From an uncultured Pontibacter sp. (GTDB lineage: Bacteria > Bacteroidota > Bacteroidia > Cytophagales > Hymenobacteraceae), in assembly GCF_947499215.1 (NCBI RefSeq), contig NZ_CANMNI010000003.1:124001-188000 (forward strand): a stretch of 64,000 nt of DNA, written 5' to 3'. The position numbers and the translations under genes are program-made. This document shows positions 45,218 to 54,884 of the stretch, piece by piece (position 1 is the first letter of the stretch; each line of letters opens with the position of its first letter). The notes below the pieces were generated by a model. It was given only the letters and a program-made list of their open reading frames with translations, ran no database searches and was not told the DNA's origin.

Positions 45218-46426
45218 CTAGATACCAAACTCAATCTGGACACCGGCTGTCCAGTGGTAGTCGTTGTTTACGGGCAGAAAGGGGTTAAACGACTGGTAGC
45301 CGACATTCGCCTGCAACTTAAGGCGGTGCGCGCGCAAGTACTTGGTCACGCCAGCCAGATAGGCCTCTTCGGTATTCTCCATGGAGCGCATCTCAGAGTT
45401 TGGTGTCACACGGGAGTAGCGGCCGGCCAGTTCCACATTGTTCGGAAAGATGTAACTCAGTTGGTAGTTCTGTCCCCGGCCAGTCAAGATATGGCGTTGC
45501 TCCCCAGCGGCATTGTAGGTGATAGGATTGTCTGCCTCCCGGGCCATGTACTCCGCATAGAGCGCCATGCCTTTGTACTTGAGCAGGCCGTCAAAAATGT
45601 AGGTCTGCATGTCGGTTTGTTCATACAGGTCGCGGCCGATCTGGCCACCGGTGCGGCGGGCGCTTTCGTTGTGGCTCATACCACCTGCCAGCGACAGTTT
45701 CGGGGTAGGCTCCCGCTCCAGATCGCCTTCAAAGTAATCGCCGCCATTGGTAAACTTGCCGAAGGGGAGAACTTCCACACGTCCGGTATAGGCCAAGCCT
45801 TTGTCGGTGCTGAACACATTGCGGCCCTCACCAGCAGTAAGCGCCCCTTTAAGCATGTAGTGAAGGCTGCCGATGTCGTTGTTGTATACCGCTTGAAAAC
45901 CGAAGTCACGGTCTACGTTGAAGCCCACGTTCACAATAGAACGGTCGATGAACTGTTGGTCGCCGGAAGAGATTACCCGCTGGCGGTTACCCGGCAGTTT
46001 AGTCTGCCCGAAACCAAACTGCCATCGGTCGTTTGGTTTGTAGTACACCACGGCATCACGCACCACATTGGGGCTGGTATTGATGTTGGATTGGTCGCGC
46101 ATGCTCCAGTCCATATCGCCACGTGAGAAGGAGAGCTGAATGTTGTAGGTTAGCTTTGGGGAATACATAAAACCCTCGAAGCGCAGACGCAGGCGACGCA
46201 CCCGCATCTCATACTCCGACACCCCAAAATCGTCTTTCGCAATCGAGTTGTAAAGCGCCCTGCTCTGCATGCGGAAGCGCATGTTGATGGAGAAGGCACT
46301 ATCCGGCGTAACCACACCAACCCCTCGCTTAAAATTAAAGAGCGGCGGGTTGCCTTCCGGAGTTTGGGCTATAGCCGTAACAGGGCAGGCCAGCAGGAAT
46401 GCCAGCAACAGGGTATAAACTCTCAT
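45218..46426 (-). CDS. Porin of the phosphate-selective OprO/OprP family
   Basis: A 402-residue outer-membrane protein with a signal peptide (MRVYTLLLAFLLACPVTAIAQ) and a beta-barrel ending TAGVQIEFGI. The family features LTYNIQLSFSRGDMDW, VVYYKPNDRWQFGFGQTKLP and RHILTGRGQNYQLSYIF are present. It probably lets phosphate or other anions diffuse in. Single gene with no visible pho box. Confidence 0.88.
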   Translation of the reverse strand: MRVYTLLLAFLLACPVTAIAQTPEGNPPLFNFKRGVGVVTPDSAFSINMRFRMQSRALYNSIAKDDFGVSEYEMRVRRLRLRFEGFMYSPKLTYNIQLSFSRGDMDWSMRDQSNINTSPNVVRDAVVYYKPNDRWQFGFGQTKLPGNRQRVISSGDQQFIDRSIVNVGFNVDRDFGFQAVYNNDIGSLHYMLKGALTAGEGRNVFSTDKGLAYTGRVEVLPFGKFTNGGDYFEGDLEREPTPKLSLAGGMSHNESARRTGGQIGRDLYEQTDMQTYIFDGLLKYKGMALYAEYMAREADNPITYNAAGEQRHILTGRGQNYQLSYIFPNNVELAGRYSRVTPNSEMRSMENTEEAYLAGVTKYLRAHRLKLQANVGYQSFNPFLPVNNDYHWTAGVQIEFGI

Positions 46427-46551
46427 GTTTAGTCTCTGGCTCTTGTAAGTTTAATCCAGCCTTCAGAGCTTAAAAAGGGCTGGTGTGATTGGGTATAGAT
46501 TTGAAGCAAGCAATAGTGGGTGAGAGAAGAACTACTGTTTGCTGTTTAACA

Positions 46552-46585
46552 AAATCCCCCGCTGCTGAAGAGCAGCGGGGGATTT
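46552..46585. terminator. Terminator after pgk
   Basis: Arms AAATCCCCCGCTGCT (46552-46566) and AGCAGCGGGGGATTT (46571-46585), perfectly complementary, loop GAAG. It ends the minus-strand pgk transcript before the porin promoter. Confidence 0.88.
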
Positions 46586-46606
46586 GAATTTGGATAATTA
46601 GGTCGG

Positions 46607-46718
46607 TGCACGATTGTCCTCCCCCTGCCCCCTCCAAAGGGGGACACTCAATATGCGTACATTCTCTTTGTATTACATATTGTGAGAAAGTCCCCCTTTG
46701 GAGGGGGCAGGGGGAGGA
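46607..46718. repeat. Family A intergenic inverted repeat (two copies facing each other)
   Basis: Left arm 46617-46645 and right arm 46690-46718 are inverted copies of one 29-bp unit (core GTCCCCCTTTGGAGGGGGCA, then GGGGGAGGA), 44 bp apart. Each unit has its own internal CCCCCTTTGGAGGGGG palindrome. TGCACGATT (46607-46615) precedes the left arm, linking it to the copies at 48187 and 55141. Confidence 0.85.
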
Positions 46719-46743
46719 AGCGCCATACCCTTAGCTTCATCCA

Positions 46744-47943
46744 TTAATAATCATCCCGCTCAATAGCAGCCACACCCGGGAGTGTCTTGCCTTCCATGTA
46801 CTCGAGGAGAGCACCGCCGCCAGTTGACACGTACGACACACGGTCGGCATAGCCCAACTGGTTCACAGCGGCAGCGGAGTCACCGCCACCGATCAGGGAG
46901 TAAGCCCCGCGACGGGTGGCATCTACCACGGCTTCGGCAACGGCTTCGGTACCCACTGAGAAGTTTGACATTTCGAACACACCCATCGGGCCGTTCCACA
47001 GGATCGTCTTGGAGTTGCGGATTACGTCAGCGTACTGCTCACGGGCGTTCGGTCCAATATCAAGGCCCATCCACATCGGCTTGATATGATGGCTGAGGGC
47101 AGTATCCACGTTGGCATCGTTGCTGAACTCGTCGGCGATAATAGAATCAACCGGGATCATCAGGTTCACGCCTTTTTCTCTGGCCATTGCGATCAGACGG
47201 GCGGCCAGTTCTACTTTATCTTCTTCTACCAGCGAAGAGCCGATCTGTCCGCCGTCCGCTTTCACGAAGGTATACGACATGCCGCCGCCGATGAGCAGGT
47301 TGTCCACGCGATCCATCAGTTTTTCGATGATGAGAATCTTGTCGGAGATTTTGGCACCACCCATGATGGCGGTATACGGGCGCTCGGCATTGTCCATGAC
47401 ACGGCGAGCGTTGTCGAGTTCGGCGTGCATCACGTAGCCCATCACTTTGTCGTTGGGGAAGTAGCGTGCAACCACGGCAGTAGAAGCGTGCTCGCGGTGC
47501 GCGGTGCCGAAGGCGTCGTTCACGTACACATCGCCCAGCGTGGCCAGCTCTTTCGCAAAATCCGGGTCACCTTTCTCCTCGGCTTTGTGGAAGCGCAGGT
47601 TTTCGAGCAACAGGATCTCCCCCGGCTGCAGATCGTGTGCCAGCTGAGCGGCTTCAGGGCCTACGCAGTCGTTGGCGAATTTTACGGTCGTGTTGAATTC
47701 CTGCGAGAGGCGGTCCACTAGGTGGCGCAGCGAGTATTTCTCTTCCGGCCCGGCTTTCGGGCGACCGAGGTGCGACATCAGAATCACAGCGCCGCCATCA
47801 TTCAATATTTTTTCGATAGTCGGCACGGCAGCACGGATGCGGGTGTCGTCGGTGATGCGGTAGTCAGCATCGAGTGGCACGTTGAAGTCCACCCGGACCA
47901 AAGCTTTCTTGCCGGCAAAGTTATACGCGTCTACAGTTCTCAT
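46744..47943 (-). CDS. pgk: Phosphoglycerate kinase
   Basis: A 399-residue glycolytic enzyme making ATP from 1,3-bisphosphoglycerate. [20 protein letters not shown] at the N-terminus, [18 protein letters not shown], the substrate arginine loops, [11 protein letters not shown], and [13 protein letters not shown] near the C-terminus are all present, as is the usual length. Stand-alone gene, terminated by the hairpin at 46552. Repeats lie just after it. Confidence 0.97.
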   Translation of the reverse strand: MRTVDAYNFAGKKALVRVDFNVPLDADYRITDDTRIRAAVPTIEKILNDGGAVILMSHLGRPKAGPEEKYSLRHLVDRLSQEFNTTVKFANDCVGPEAAQLAHDLQPGEILLLENLRFHKAEEKGDPDFAKELATLGDVYVNDAFGTAHREHASTAVVARYFPNDKVMGYVMHAELDNARRVMDNAERPYTAIMGGAKISDKILIIEKLMDRVDNLLIGGGMSYTFVKADGGQIGSSLVEEDKVELAARLIAMAREKGVNLMIPVDSIIADEFSNDANVDTALSHHIKPMWMGLDIGPNAREQYADVIRNSKTILWNGPMGVFEMSNFSVGTEAVAEAVVDATRRGAYSLIGGGDSAAAVNQLGYADRVSYVSTGGGALLEYMEGKTLPGVAAIERDDY

Positions 47944-48048
47944 GTATTTGTCTTTTTCGTTAGTCTTACTCGTTTTTCGTTTTTACGGAGTTTTTGTTTC
48001 CGGTATGCGTAAATGGTTGTACAAATATAGAGAAAAGGGTATAAATTA

Positions 48049-48104
48049 CCTCCCCCAGTTCTCCCCTTTGTCGAGGGCCCCTACCCCCAGAACAGGAGGG
48101 GGAT
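48049..48104. repeat. Family B intergenic repeat
   Basis: A CCTCCCCCAG...CCCCT arm, the core TCGAGGGCCCCTACCCCC, then AGGAGGGGGAT. Its reverse complement matches most of 55186-55245 over about 50 bp. Confidence 0.75.
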
Positions 48105-48186
48105 AGCGGTATACGATTTGGGTAGGTATCGATCTGTCCCTACAACAACTGTCCGAATTAGGATTTTAGGATTGACAGGATTTTTG

Positions 48187-48228
48187 TGCACGATTAACAT
48201 CCCCCTGCCCCCTTCGAAGGGGGACTTT
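48187..48228. repeat. Family A intergenic repeat, inverted copy of 55141-55182
   Basis: 42 bp that are the exact reverse complement of 55141-55182, starting TGCACGATTAACATCC and containing the CCCCCTTCGAAGGGGG palindrome. Confidence 0.9.
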
Positions 48229-48416
48229 CTCTGCCGTTGCCAGTTCTAAGGTAAAAGGCAATGTAGATACTACTACAAACCACTGGCACGCATTGAAAGA
48301 CTAACTCTCACGGCAGCTATGCAACAGGTAGCTTAAGCCATGTGCACCAAACGGCGCTCCACTGTCTGAGCGGTCAGCGAGTTTGGAGCGTCTTGATTTT
48401 TTTGCTTACTTTTTTC

Positions 48417-48445
48417 TTTATCGAGGGCCCCTACCCCCATCAAGG
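48417..48445. repeat. Family B repeat fragment
   Basis: TCGAGGGCCCCTACCCCC is shared exactly with 48049-48104 (and with 55186-55245 in reverse), but flanks differ, so it is a partial copy. Confidence 0.7.
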
Positions 48446-48689
48446 AAAAAAGTGAGTGCCCGCCGCACAGGCGAAGCAATGAAATAAAGCTAGTTGCCAA
48501 GCACAACTGCAGCAACTACGCCAGTTCTAAAGCTGACAGCCCGTCAAACCACCCTCTCTTGGTTGAACATTGAATTTACACTCCACCTCCTCCGTTATAC
48601 CTATACCGGGCATCATAAATCCCGATTTTGCTATGTATTTCCAATTGCATCCTGTATCTTTTGCCCCTTAAAATACTGCGCGTATTTGT

Positions 48690-48697
48690 TACCTTTG
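48690..48697 (+). promoter_or_regulatory. -7 box of the double Ddl gene
   Basis: TACCTTTG matches TAnnTTTG exactly, only 6 bp before the ATG at 48704. This implies an almost leaderless transcript. No clear -33 at the expected distance. Confidence 0.4.
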
Positions 48698-48703
48698 CAT
48701 ACC

Positions 48704-51430
48704 ATGAGAGTAGGAATAATTTTTGGCGGACCATCCCGTGAGCGTGAGATCTCTTTCGCAGGCGGCCGCACCGTGTACGATAACCTCGATAAAGCCCTTT
48801 TTGAAGCCGTTCCGGTGTTTGCCGACAGCCTCGGTAATTTCATTTTGCTGGACTGGCAGTACATTTACAAAGGCACCATTCGCGACTTCTACCCACCGGT
48901 GGAGGCCCTGCCGGAGAGTGAGCACGGACTGCAGATCTATCTGGAGTCGCTGGGTGAACTGAGCATCGAAGAGCAGGACCGCATTATTGCGAAAGCGGGC
49001 AAGCGCCTGTTGCCGCACGAGTTTAAAAATCACTTCGACTTTGCTTTCTTGGCGCTTCACGGACCGTACGGCGAAGATGGTAGCATACAGGGCTTGCTGG
49101 AGTGGTACCACATTCCTTACTCTGGCTCAGGTATACTACCTTCTTCTATAGGTATAGACAAAGCCGCACAGAAGGAGATGCTCAAGCAGCATGGTTTCCC
49201 GACGCCGGATTACCGCAAGGTGCAGTATGCGGAGTGGAAAGACGTGAGCAACCGTCAACAGCTGTTCGAGTCGCTGGTAGCGGACTTGGGTCTGCCGCTG
49301 GTGCTCAAGGCACCGCATCAGGGTTCTTCTATTGGCGTTTCCATCGTGAAGGAGCACAACTACGAGCTCTTTGAGCAGGGCATGGACCGCAGTTTCTTTA
49401 CCAAGAACATTTACAAAGCGCAATGGCAGGCGCTGGGTGAGGAGAAACAGTTGGGCAGCATGAAACAACTGGTTGACATTCGCGAGGGCATCGGCATGCC
49501 GGTCGTGCTCGAAGATGGCACCATCCTGTACCACCCGGAAGAGCTGTTAAACCACATTAACCATACCTTTACTACTACCGATATTGAAACTATCGTGCTG
49601 ACTAGCGTGGAGCACGAGCAGCAGGTACTGGTAGAGGCTTTTATCAACGGACGCGAATTCTCTTGCATCGTGGTGCAGGACGAAACCGGTGCGCCAATCG
49701 CTTTGCCGCCAACCGAGATCGTGAAGGGCAGCGAGGTATTCGACTACCGCTCGAAATATTTGCCGGGTCTGGCCCGCAAGATCACACCAATCAACCTGCC
49801 AAGCGAGCAGATTCAGGAGATTCGCAAGAACTGTAGCAAGTTGTTCATCGACTTGGGCTTCAACGTGTACGCCCGTCTCGACGGCTTCATTACCGAAGAA
49901 GGCAATATCTTCCTGAACGACCCCAACACGACTTCGGGCATGCTGCCGTCGTCGTTCTTCTTCCACCAAGCGGCGGAGATCGGCCTGAACCCATCGCAGT
50001 TCCTGACTTACATCATCCGTACTTCGGTGGCCGAGCGCCTCAAGTCTGGCAAGGACACTGTGATGCTGACTAAACTATTGAAAAAGCTGGACGAGGCCAT
50101 CCGCGAAGAGAACGCCCACCGCCACGACAAGGTCCGGGTAGGGGTGATCATGGGTGGTTATTCATCCGAGAGACATATTTCGGTGGAGAGCGGTCGTAAC
50201 ATTTACGAGAAGCTTTCTTCCTCAACCAAATACGAGCCGCTGCCGATCTTTTTGACAGGTAGCAACGAGGCCCATCGTCTGTATAGCATTCCGATCAACA
50301 TCATGCTGAAGGACAATGCCGACGACATCAAAGAGAAGATTCATCACTTTGAAGAGGGAGGCAAGCCGCATCCGGTGCTACAGGAGATTATCAGCGAGGC
50401 CGAAAGCATTACCCGTAAGTATACCGGCAAGAGTTTGGACGAACCGCAGCGTCTTACCTATGCTCAGTTACAGAACATGGTCGATGCGGTGTTTATCGCA
50501 CTGCACGGTCGTCCTGGTGAGGACGGTGCTTTGCAGCAGGAGCTCGAGAAGCTGGCTATACCTTACAACGGTTCTGGCATCAGCTCCTCGCAGATCACGA
50601 TCAACAAATACGACACCAACGAGATCCTTGCCAAGCACGGTATACCGGTGGCACACCACCGCATGGCTTGGAAAGAGGACTGGCTGAAAGACAAAGAGGC
50701 TTTCTACCAGAGCCTTGAAACCGAGTTCCGCTATCCGTTCATCGCCAAGCCGGCCGACGATGGTTGCAGCTCGGCTGTGAAGAAGATCAAGAACCGCGCG
50801 GAACTGGACGCCTTCACCACGCTCATGTTCCGTGAGATGGAAGAGTTGGATCCGGCATGCGCCATGACCCTGTCGCTGGGCTTCAAAGAAGAATTCCCGA
50901 ACAAACAGGGCTTCTTGGTGGAGACGCTCATCAGCAAAAACGGCGCGAAGCACTTTTTGGAGGTTACCGGCGGTTTGCTGACAAAGTATAATCCGGATGG
51001 CACGGTGGAGTACGAGGTGTTCGAAGCCTCAGAAGCCTTGGCTGAAGGCGAGGTACTGTCACTGGAAGAGAAGTTTTTGGCAGGGGAGGGGCAGAACATC
51101 ACCCCGGCCCGCTATGCACAGGACCCGGAGCGCCGTCAGAAAATCTCTGACCAAGTGAAGGAGGACCTGAAGCGTGTGGCCCAGATCCTGAACATCGAGG
51201 GTTACGCCCGTATCGACGCCTTTGTGCGCGTGCTGGAGAACGACGAGGTGGAGACCATCATCATCGAGGTGAATTCCCTGCCGGGTATGACCCCCGCGAC
51301 CTGTATCTTCCACCAGACCGCCATCAATGGCTACAAGCCCTACGAGTTCATCGACCGCATCCTCACCTTCGGTGTAGAAAGAAATGAGCGAGCCAAAGAA
51401 CTGGAAGGGTATAAGTCGAGGAATGTGTAG
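48704..51430 (+). CDS. Tandem D-alanine-D-alanine ligase-like protein (two fused ATP-grasp units)
   Basis: A 908-residue protein made of two consecutive Ddl-like units. Unit 1 (1 to about 470) begins MRVGIIFGGPSREREIS and has HGPYGEDGSIQGLLEWYHIP and NDPNTTSGMLPSS. Unit 2 (about 478-908) begins RVGVIMGGYSSERHISVESG and has HGRPGEDGALQQELEKLAIP and IIEVNSLPGMTPA. Both keep ATP-grasp features, but unit 1 has Asp where the second metal-binding Glu normally sits (DPN versus EVN). A normal Ddl is about 320-360 residues. The frame is open upstream to 48494, but the start at 48704 gives the canonical MRVGIIFGG. Peptidoglycan precursor synthesis is inferred; a stand-alone ddl may exist elsewhere. Confidence 0.9.
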   Translation: MRVGIIFGGPSREREISFAGGRTVYDNLDKALFEAVPVFADSLGNFILLDWQYIYKGTIRDFYPPVEALPESEHGLQIYLESLGELSIEEQDRIIAKAGKRLLPHEFKNHFDFAFLALHGPYGEDGSIQGLLEWYHIPYSGSGILPSSIGIDKAAQKEMLKQHGFPTPDYRKVQYAEWKDVSNRQQLFESLVADLGLPLVLKAPHQGSSIGVSIVKEHNYELFEQGMDRSFFTKNIYKAQWQALGEEKQLGSMKQLVDIREGIGMPVVLEDGTILYHPEELLNHINHTFTTTDIETIVLTSVEHEQQVLVEAFINGREFSCIVVQDETGAPIALPPTEIVKGSEVFDYRSKYLPGLARKITPINLPSEQIQEIRKNCSKLFIDLGFNVYARLDGFITEEGNIFLNDPNTTSGMLPSSFFFHQAAEIGLNPSQFLTYIIRTSVAERLKSGKDTVMLTKLLKKLDEAIREENAHRHDKVRVGVIMGGYSSERHISVESGRNIYEKLSSSTKYEPLPIFLTGSNEAHRLYSIPINIMLKDNADDIKEKIHHFEEGGKPHPVLQEIISEAESITRKYTGKSLDEPQRLTYAQLQNMVDAVFIALHGRPGEDGALQQELEKLAIPYNGSGISSSQITINKYDTNEILAKHGIPVAHHRMAWKEDWLKDKEAFYQSLETEFRYPFIAKPADDGCSSAVKKIKNRAELDAFTTLMFREMEELDPACAMTLSLGFKEEFPNKQGFLVETLISKNGAKHFLEVTGGLLTKYNPDGTVEYEVFEASEALAEGEVLSLEEKFLAGEGQNITPARYAQDPERRQKISDQVKEDLKRVAQILNIEGYARIDAFVRVLENDEVETIIIEVNSLPGMTPATCIFHQTAINGYKPYEFIDRILTFGVERNERAKELEGYKSRNV

Positions 51431-51810
51431 GTAGTTAAGAGTTAAGAATAAAGGGCTTGTAGAAAATCATCCTCTTAGCCCTTGCAGTTAAGTACTAGCG
51501 GAAATTGTCCCCTTGAGGGGACCACAGGGGTGTAAAGCCGGTAGTGAAAGTCTTATGCCAAACGCCAACACCCCTCTAAGAGCTACGCTCGCAAGTTTCG
51601 AACCCACGTTCTCACTTGTCCTCAAGGGGAGAATCTAGTTTTCGCTATTTTCAACTTTGCTGCCCTGATTTGACGGGATAATTTAGAACTTAACAGCCCT
51701 ACTCTTTAAAGTCGAAGATCCCGGACTTGATCCGGGAGGGGCAGTGGGATGACAATCAAACAACGAATTAACAAAAGCCCCGCAGGGGCAAACAATCAAC
51801 AATCAATTAA
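51431..51810. other. Gap with repeats before the PASTA gene
   Basis: 380 bp without a gene. It contains the CCCCTTGAGGGG element and its partner (51501-51634), the hairpin TCCCGGA/TCCGGGA (51719-51737) and CCCCGCAGGGG near 51779. No promoter was recognised with confidence. Confidence 0.6.
51501..51634. repeat. Intergenic element with CCCCTTGAGGGG ends
   Basis: TGTCCCCTTGAGGGGACCAC on the left, then ACAGGGGTG paired with CAACACCCCT, and TTGTCCTCAAGGGGAGAA on the right. The ends are related by inversion. It looks like another member of the G/C-rich spacer repeats, with only one copy in the window. Confidence 0.5.
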
Positions 51811-52587
51811 ATGTTAAGAACGAATTCTTTTGTGGGGGTGCTGGTACACTTGGCTCTGATGGGAGTGGTGGTCGCGGCGCTGATCTTTGGCTTCTTTTAC
51901 TTATATCTGCCGAAGACGACCAATCATGGCGAAACGATCTCAGTGCCAAAAATCACAGGTATGCAGCTGCCTGATGCCGAGGAGTACCTCGAGGAGCAGA
52001 ACCTGCGCTACTTCGTGAACGACTCCAGTTACCACCCGGAGTACAAACCTTTCGAGATTATGACGCAGGATCCGGCGCCGGGTGCCAAGGTGAAGGAGAA
52101 CCGCAAGATCTATATCAGCATCAACATGAAAAACCCGCCGATGATCAAGATGCCCAAGCTGATCGACGGTTCGGTGAAAAACGCGGAGCTCATCCTCAAA
52201 AGCTATAGCCTGCGCCGTGGCCAGATCACCAATGTGCCCGATCTGCAGCATGGTGCCATCTTAAAGCAGTTCGTGGGAGGCAAAGAAGTGCAGCCGGGCG
52301 ACCTCGTGCCGAAAGGCGCTGTGGTGGACCTGCATGTGGGCGATGGACTTGGTAACACGGAGTTTGAGATTCCGGATGTAGTAGGCATGCCGCTAGACGA
52401 GGCCTCGGTGCTCTTACTGGGCCAGAAGCTCCAGATCGGAAACATCATCTATGTTGCTGGAAGCGGAAAGTCGGATGGCACTATCGTCCGCCAGCGCCCG
52501 ATCGCCGATGTGAAAGCGAAGATCAGAACAGGTGAACTGGTTGACCTCTGGGTGGCCGGCGAAGAACCTGTGCAAGGTATAGACTAA
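51811..52587 (+). CDS. PASTA-domain membrane protein
   Basis: A 258-residue protein with one N-terminal membrane helix (GVLVHLALMGVVVAALIFGFFYLYL) and three periplasmic PASTA domains: about 45-110 (SVPKITGMQLPDAEEYLEEQ), 115-185 (KMPKLIDGSVKNAELILKSY) and 185-255 (IPDVVGMPLDEASVLLLGQK). PASTA repeats bind muropeptides or beta-lactam-like molecules. No kinase or transpeptidase domain is attached, as usual for this short form in Bacteroidota. It follows the double Ddl gene, so a cell-wall role is likely, and it leads a likely operon with the next two genes. Confidence 0.92.
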   Translation: MLRTNSFVGVLVHLALMGVVVAALIFGFFYLYLPKTTNHGETISVPKITGMQLPDAEEYLEEQNLRYFVNDSSYHPEYKPFEIMTQDPAPGAKVKENRKIYISINMKNPPMIKMPKLIDGSVKNAELILKSYSLRRGQITNVPDLQHGAILKQFVGGKEVQPGDLVPKGAVVDLHVGDGLGNTEFEIPDVVGMPLDEASVLLLGQKLQIGNIIYVAGSGKSDGTIVRQRPIADVKAKIRTGELVDLWVAGEEPVQGID

Positions 52588-52639
52588 CCATTTGCGCCCG
52601 TTACATACAGTAGCGGGCGTATTTTATTTAAAGCAAGGT

Positions 52640-54460
52640 ATGGGTACAACACGGCTCCTGTTTACAATGGTCCTGCTCTGCTGCAGCGCTATGGCGATGG
52701 CGCAGGGCGTGCTCGCGCCCCTGCAGCAAGACCAGCAGCGACAAACTGTGCAGGCAGCTATACCTTCTTACCAGCTCCGACTACAGAACGATCCGGTTTC
52801 CCTTCCTTTTTTCGATGATTTTTCAGGCGCTTCCAACGCGCCCGATCCCAGCCGTTGGGTTAATGGGGGCGCTTACGTGAACAACCGTTTTGGGCTGCGA
52901 CCCATTACCCGGAATGTAGCCTCCTTCGACGGGCTCGATGCACAGGGGCTGCCCTATGGATCCAACATCGCAGGCTCCGCCGATACCCTTACCTCACAGC
53001 CTATACGCTTGGGCGGGCTTAATCCGGCCGACTCCGTATACCTGAGCTTTTACTGGCAGGCCGGCGGACTGGGCAGCATACCTGTCCGGTCCAACGACAG
53101 CCGCTTTTTGCAGCTCGAGTTTAAGGATGCCGACGGTAACTGGCAACAGGTTTGGCAGCAGCCTGCAACTGGTACGCGCACCGAGTTTGCGCAGGCGTTT
53201 GTGGTTGTACGCGAGCAACGCTTCTTTCACAACGATTTTCAGTTTCGCTTCCGCAGCGCAGGTGCCCGTAATGGTCTGCTCGACGTCTGGAATCTGGACT
53301 ATGTAGAAATGGACCGCAACCGGCGCAAAGGGCAGAACACGACCCGCGACATCGGCATCAGCGAGAGTGTTTCGCCGCTGCTGCAATTCTACACCGCCGT
53401 TCCCGCCCGACAGTTCCTCGCCGACCCTGCGCTATACCTGCGCGACGAAATCAGCGCCTCACTCAACAACCTAGGCGATCTGCCCGGCGCCATTGGCTGG
53501 CGTGCGTTCATACAGCGGGTCGGCACCACGCAAGCCGACACCTTTTTGCGGGAACAGGGGCTGGTACCCGGACAGGTACGACAGTTCCGACTCAACGCAA
53601 CACCCCGCATCAGCAACCTCAATTTAAATCCGGAAGGCTTTGTGCTGCAGCACGGCTTCCTGCTCGATACCAAAGAACTCAACGCCCGCCAGCGAGCCAA
53701 CGACACCACCCTGCTACGCACCGTGTTTGCCGACTACTTCGCCCTTGACGATGGCACGGCCGAGGCGGGGTACAGCAGCATGTACTCTTACGGCAACACG
53801 CAGGTAGCCCAGCTTTACGAAACGGCGTTACCAGATCAGGTGCGGGCGTTCAGAGTACATTTCCCGCGGGTTGGCGTAGAGCACCGCAATGCGTCCATTG
53901 TTTTCCGCATCTGGGCCAATGACAACGGCCGCCCCGGTCGCACGCTGCACGAGCAGTCATTCCCGATACAGTATACTGAGGGGCTCAATGCCTTTTATGA
54001 GGTAGAACTGCCGCAGCCCGTTTCGGTAGAGGGGACCTTCTTTGTCGGCTTCAGCCAGCCGGCTACCATGTACCTCAACATCGGCTTCGATCGCAATACC
54101 TCTGTCAAAGGCCGACTTTTCTACAGCACCGTCGTAAGCGACTGGCAGCAGGATACCACCAACGTGGGAGCCGTGATGCTGCGCCCCGTTATGACCGGTC
54201 AGGCCCTTGGACTCGAGGAGGAGCTGGAGGCCGAGCAGCTGCAGGTATACCCGAATCCAAACAGCGGGATTTTGCATTTCTCAGGGCCGTACCGTTCTTT
54301 TTTGCTGTATGATGCAACCGGAAGAGAAATTTTCCGTCATAAGGCATCTATATGGCAGGATCCGGTGCAGCTGCCGCGCCTAGCGCCGGGCCTTTATACC
54401 ATCCGAATTGAAACCGATCAACATATATTCACCACCAAACGCATCCTAATAAATTTATGA
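52640..54460 (+). CDS. Secreted protein with T9SS type A sorting domain
   Basis: A 606-residue exported protein. The signal peptide is MGTTRLLFTMVLLCCSAMAMAQ. A large beta-rich region (for example DSVYLSFYWQAGG, FLQLEFKDADGNW) runs to about 520, and the last 80 residues (QVYPNPNSGILHFSGPYR to the end, with YTIRIETDQHIFTTKRILIN) are a T9SS type A sorting domain. It has no recognised catalytic motif. The start at 52640 is preferred over a TTG at 52592 because it begins a proper signal peptide. Its stop overlaps the rhodanese ATG by 4 bp. Confidence 0.86.
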   Translation: MGTTRLLFTMVLLCCSAMAMAQGVLAPLQQDQQRQTVQAAIPSYQLRLQNDPVSLPFFDDFSGASNAPDPSRWVNGGAYVNNRFGLRPITRNVASFDGLDAQGLPYGSNIAGSADTLTSQPIRLGGLNPADSVYLSFYWQAGGLGSIPVRSNDSRFLQLEFKDADGNWQQVWQQPATGTRTEFAQAFVVVREQRFFHNDFQFRFRSAGARNGLLDVWNLDYVEMDRNRRKGQNTTRDIGISESVSPLLQFYTAVPARQFLADPALYLRDEISASLNNLGDLPGAIGWRAFIQRVGTTQADTFLREQGLVPGQVRQFRLNATPRISNLNLNPEGFVLQHGFLLDTKELNARQRANDTTLLRTVFADYFALDDGTAEAGYSSMYSYGNTQVAQLYETALPDQVRAFRVHFPRVGVEHRNASIVFRIWANDNGRPGRTLHEQSFPIQYTEGLNAFYEVELPQPVSVEGTFFVGFSQPATMYLNIGFDRNTSVKGRLFYSTVVSDWQQDTTNVGAVMLRPVMTGQALGLEEELEAEQLQVYPNPNSGILHFSGPYRSFLLYDATGREIFRHKASIWQDPVQLPRLAPGLYTIRIETDQHIFTTKRILINL

Positions 54461-54759
54461 TTACAGCAGATATCACGGCCGAAGAGCTCAAGGAACGACT
54501 GGCCAAAGGCGAAACTCCCGTCATCATCGATGTACGCGAAGACTGGGAACATCAGGAAAGCAAAATCGAAGGCGCACAGAACATCCCACTAGGCGCATTG
54601 CCACAGCGTTTCGAAGAGCTGGAGGACTACAAAGACCAAGAGGTGATCGTGCATTGCCGCTCCGGTATGCGCTCCGCCTCCGCTAAAGCGTTTCTGCAGC
54701 AGCAGGGGTTTGGTAATGTTCGCAACTTGTTAGGCGGGATTACGGCGTATCAGGGGTAA
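54457..54759 (+). CDS. Rhodanese-like domain protein
   Basis: A 100-residue single rhodanese domain. DVREDWEHQESKIEGAQNIP, the catalytic Cys in VIVHCRSGMRSASA, and FGNVRNLLGGITAYQ are present. Sulfur transfer is inferred from the family. It is translationally coupled (ATGA overlap) to the preceding T9SS protein gene and closed by a strong terminator. Confidence 0.93.
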   Translation: MITADITAEELKERLAKGETPVIIDVREDWEHQESKIEGAQNIPLGALPQRFEELEDYKDQEVIVHCRSGMRSASAKAFLQQQGFGNVRNLLGGITAYQG

Positions 54760-54834
54760 TCTGTCTGAATCAAGATTTACAAGATTTATGGATTAGCAGG
54801 ATTCAATTTATTTGGATTCTAACATACCTGCATG

Positions 54835-54866
54835 AAGTCCCGGGCATACGTGCCCGGGACTTTTTG
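54835..54866 (+). terminator. Terminator after the rhodanese gene
   Basis: Arms AAGTCCCGGGCA and TGCCCGGGACTT (54835-54846, 54851-54862), loop TACG, then TTTG. Confidence 0.92.
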
Positions 54867-54884
54867 TTTTATGGATTGACCGGG

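Larger units (their letters stand above)
47944..48703. other. Long gap with G/C repeats before the double Ddl gene
   Basis: 760 bp without a convincing gene. Short frames present (for example at 48333-48515) have no family features. It holds one family A repeat (48187-48228) and two family B repeats (48049-48104 and 48417-48445), described separately, plus the -7 box of the next gene. Confidence 0.7.

Noticed and set aside
45209-46126. 305-codon plus-strand frame over the porin gene
   Set aside because: Antisense shadow; the minus-strand frame has a signal peptide and porin features.
48333-48515. 60-codon minus-strand frame before the double Ddl gene
   Set aside because: Overlaps repeat family B and shows no domain or signal; composition is that of a chance frame.
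48494-48703. Upstream extension of the double Ddl frame by 70 codons
   Set aside because: The extension has no Ddl similarity, while ATG 48704 gives the canonical N-terminus right after a -7 box.
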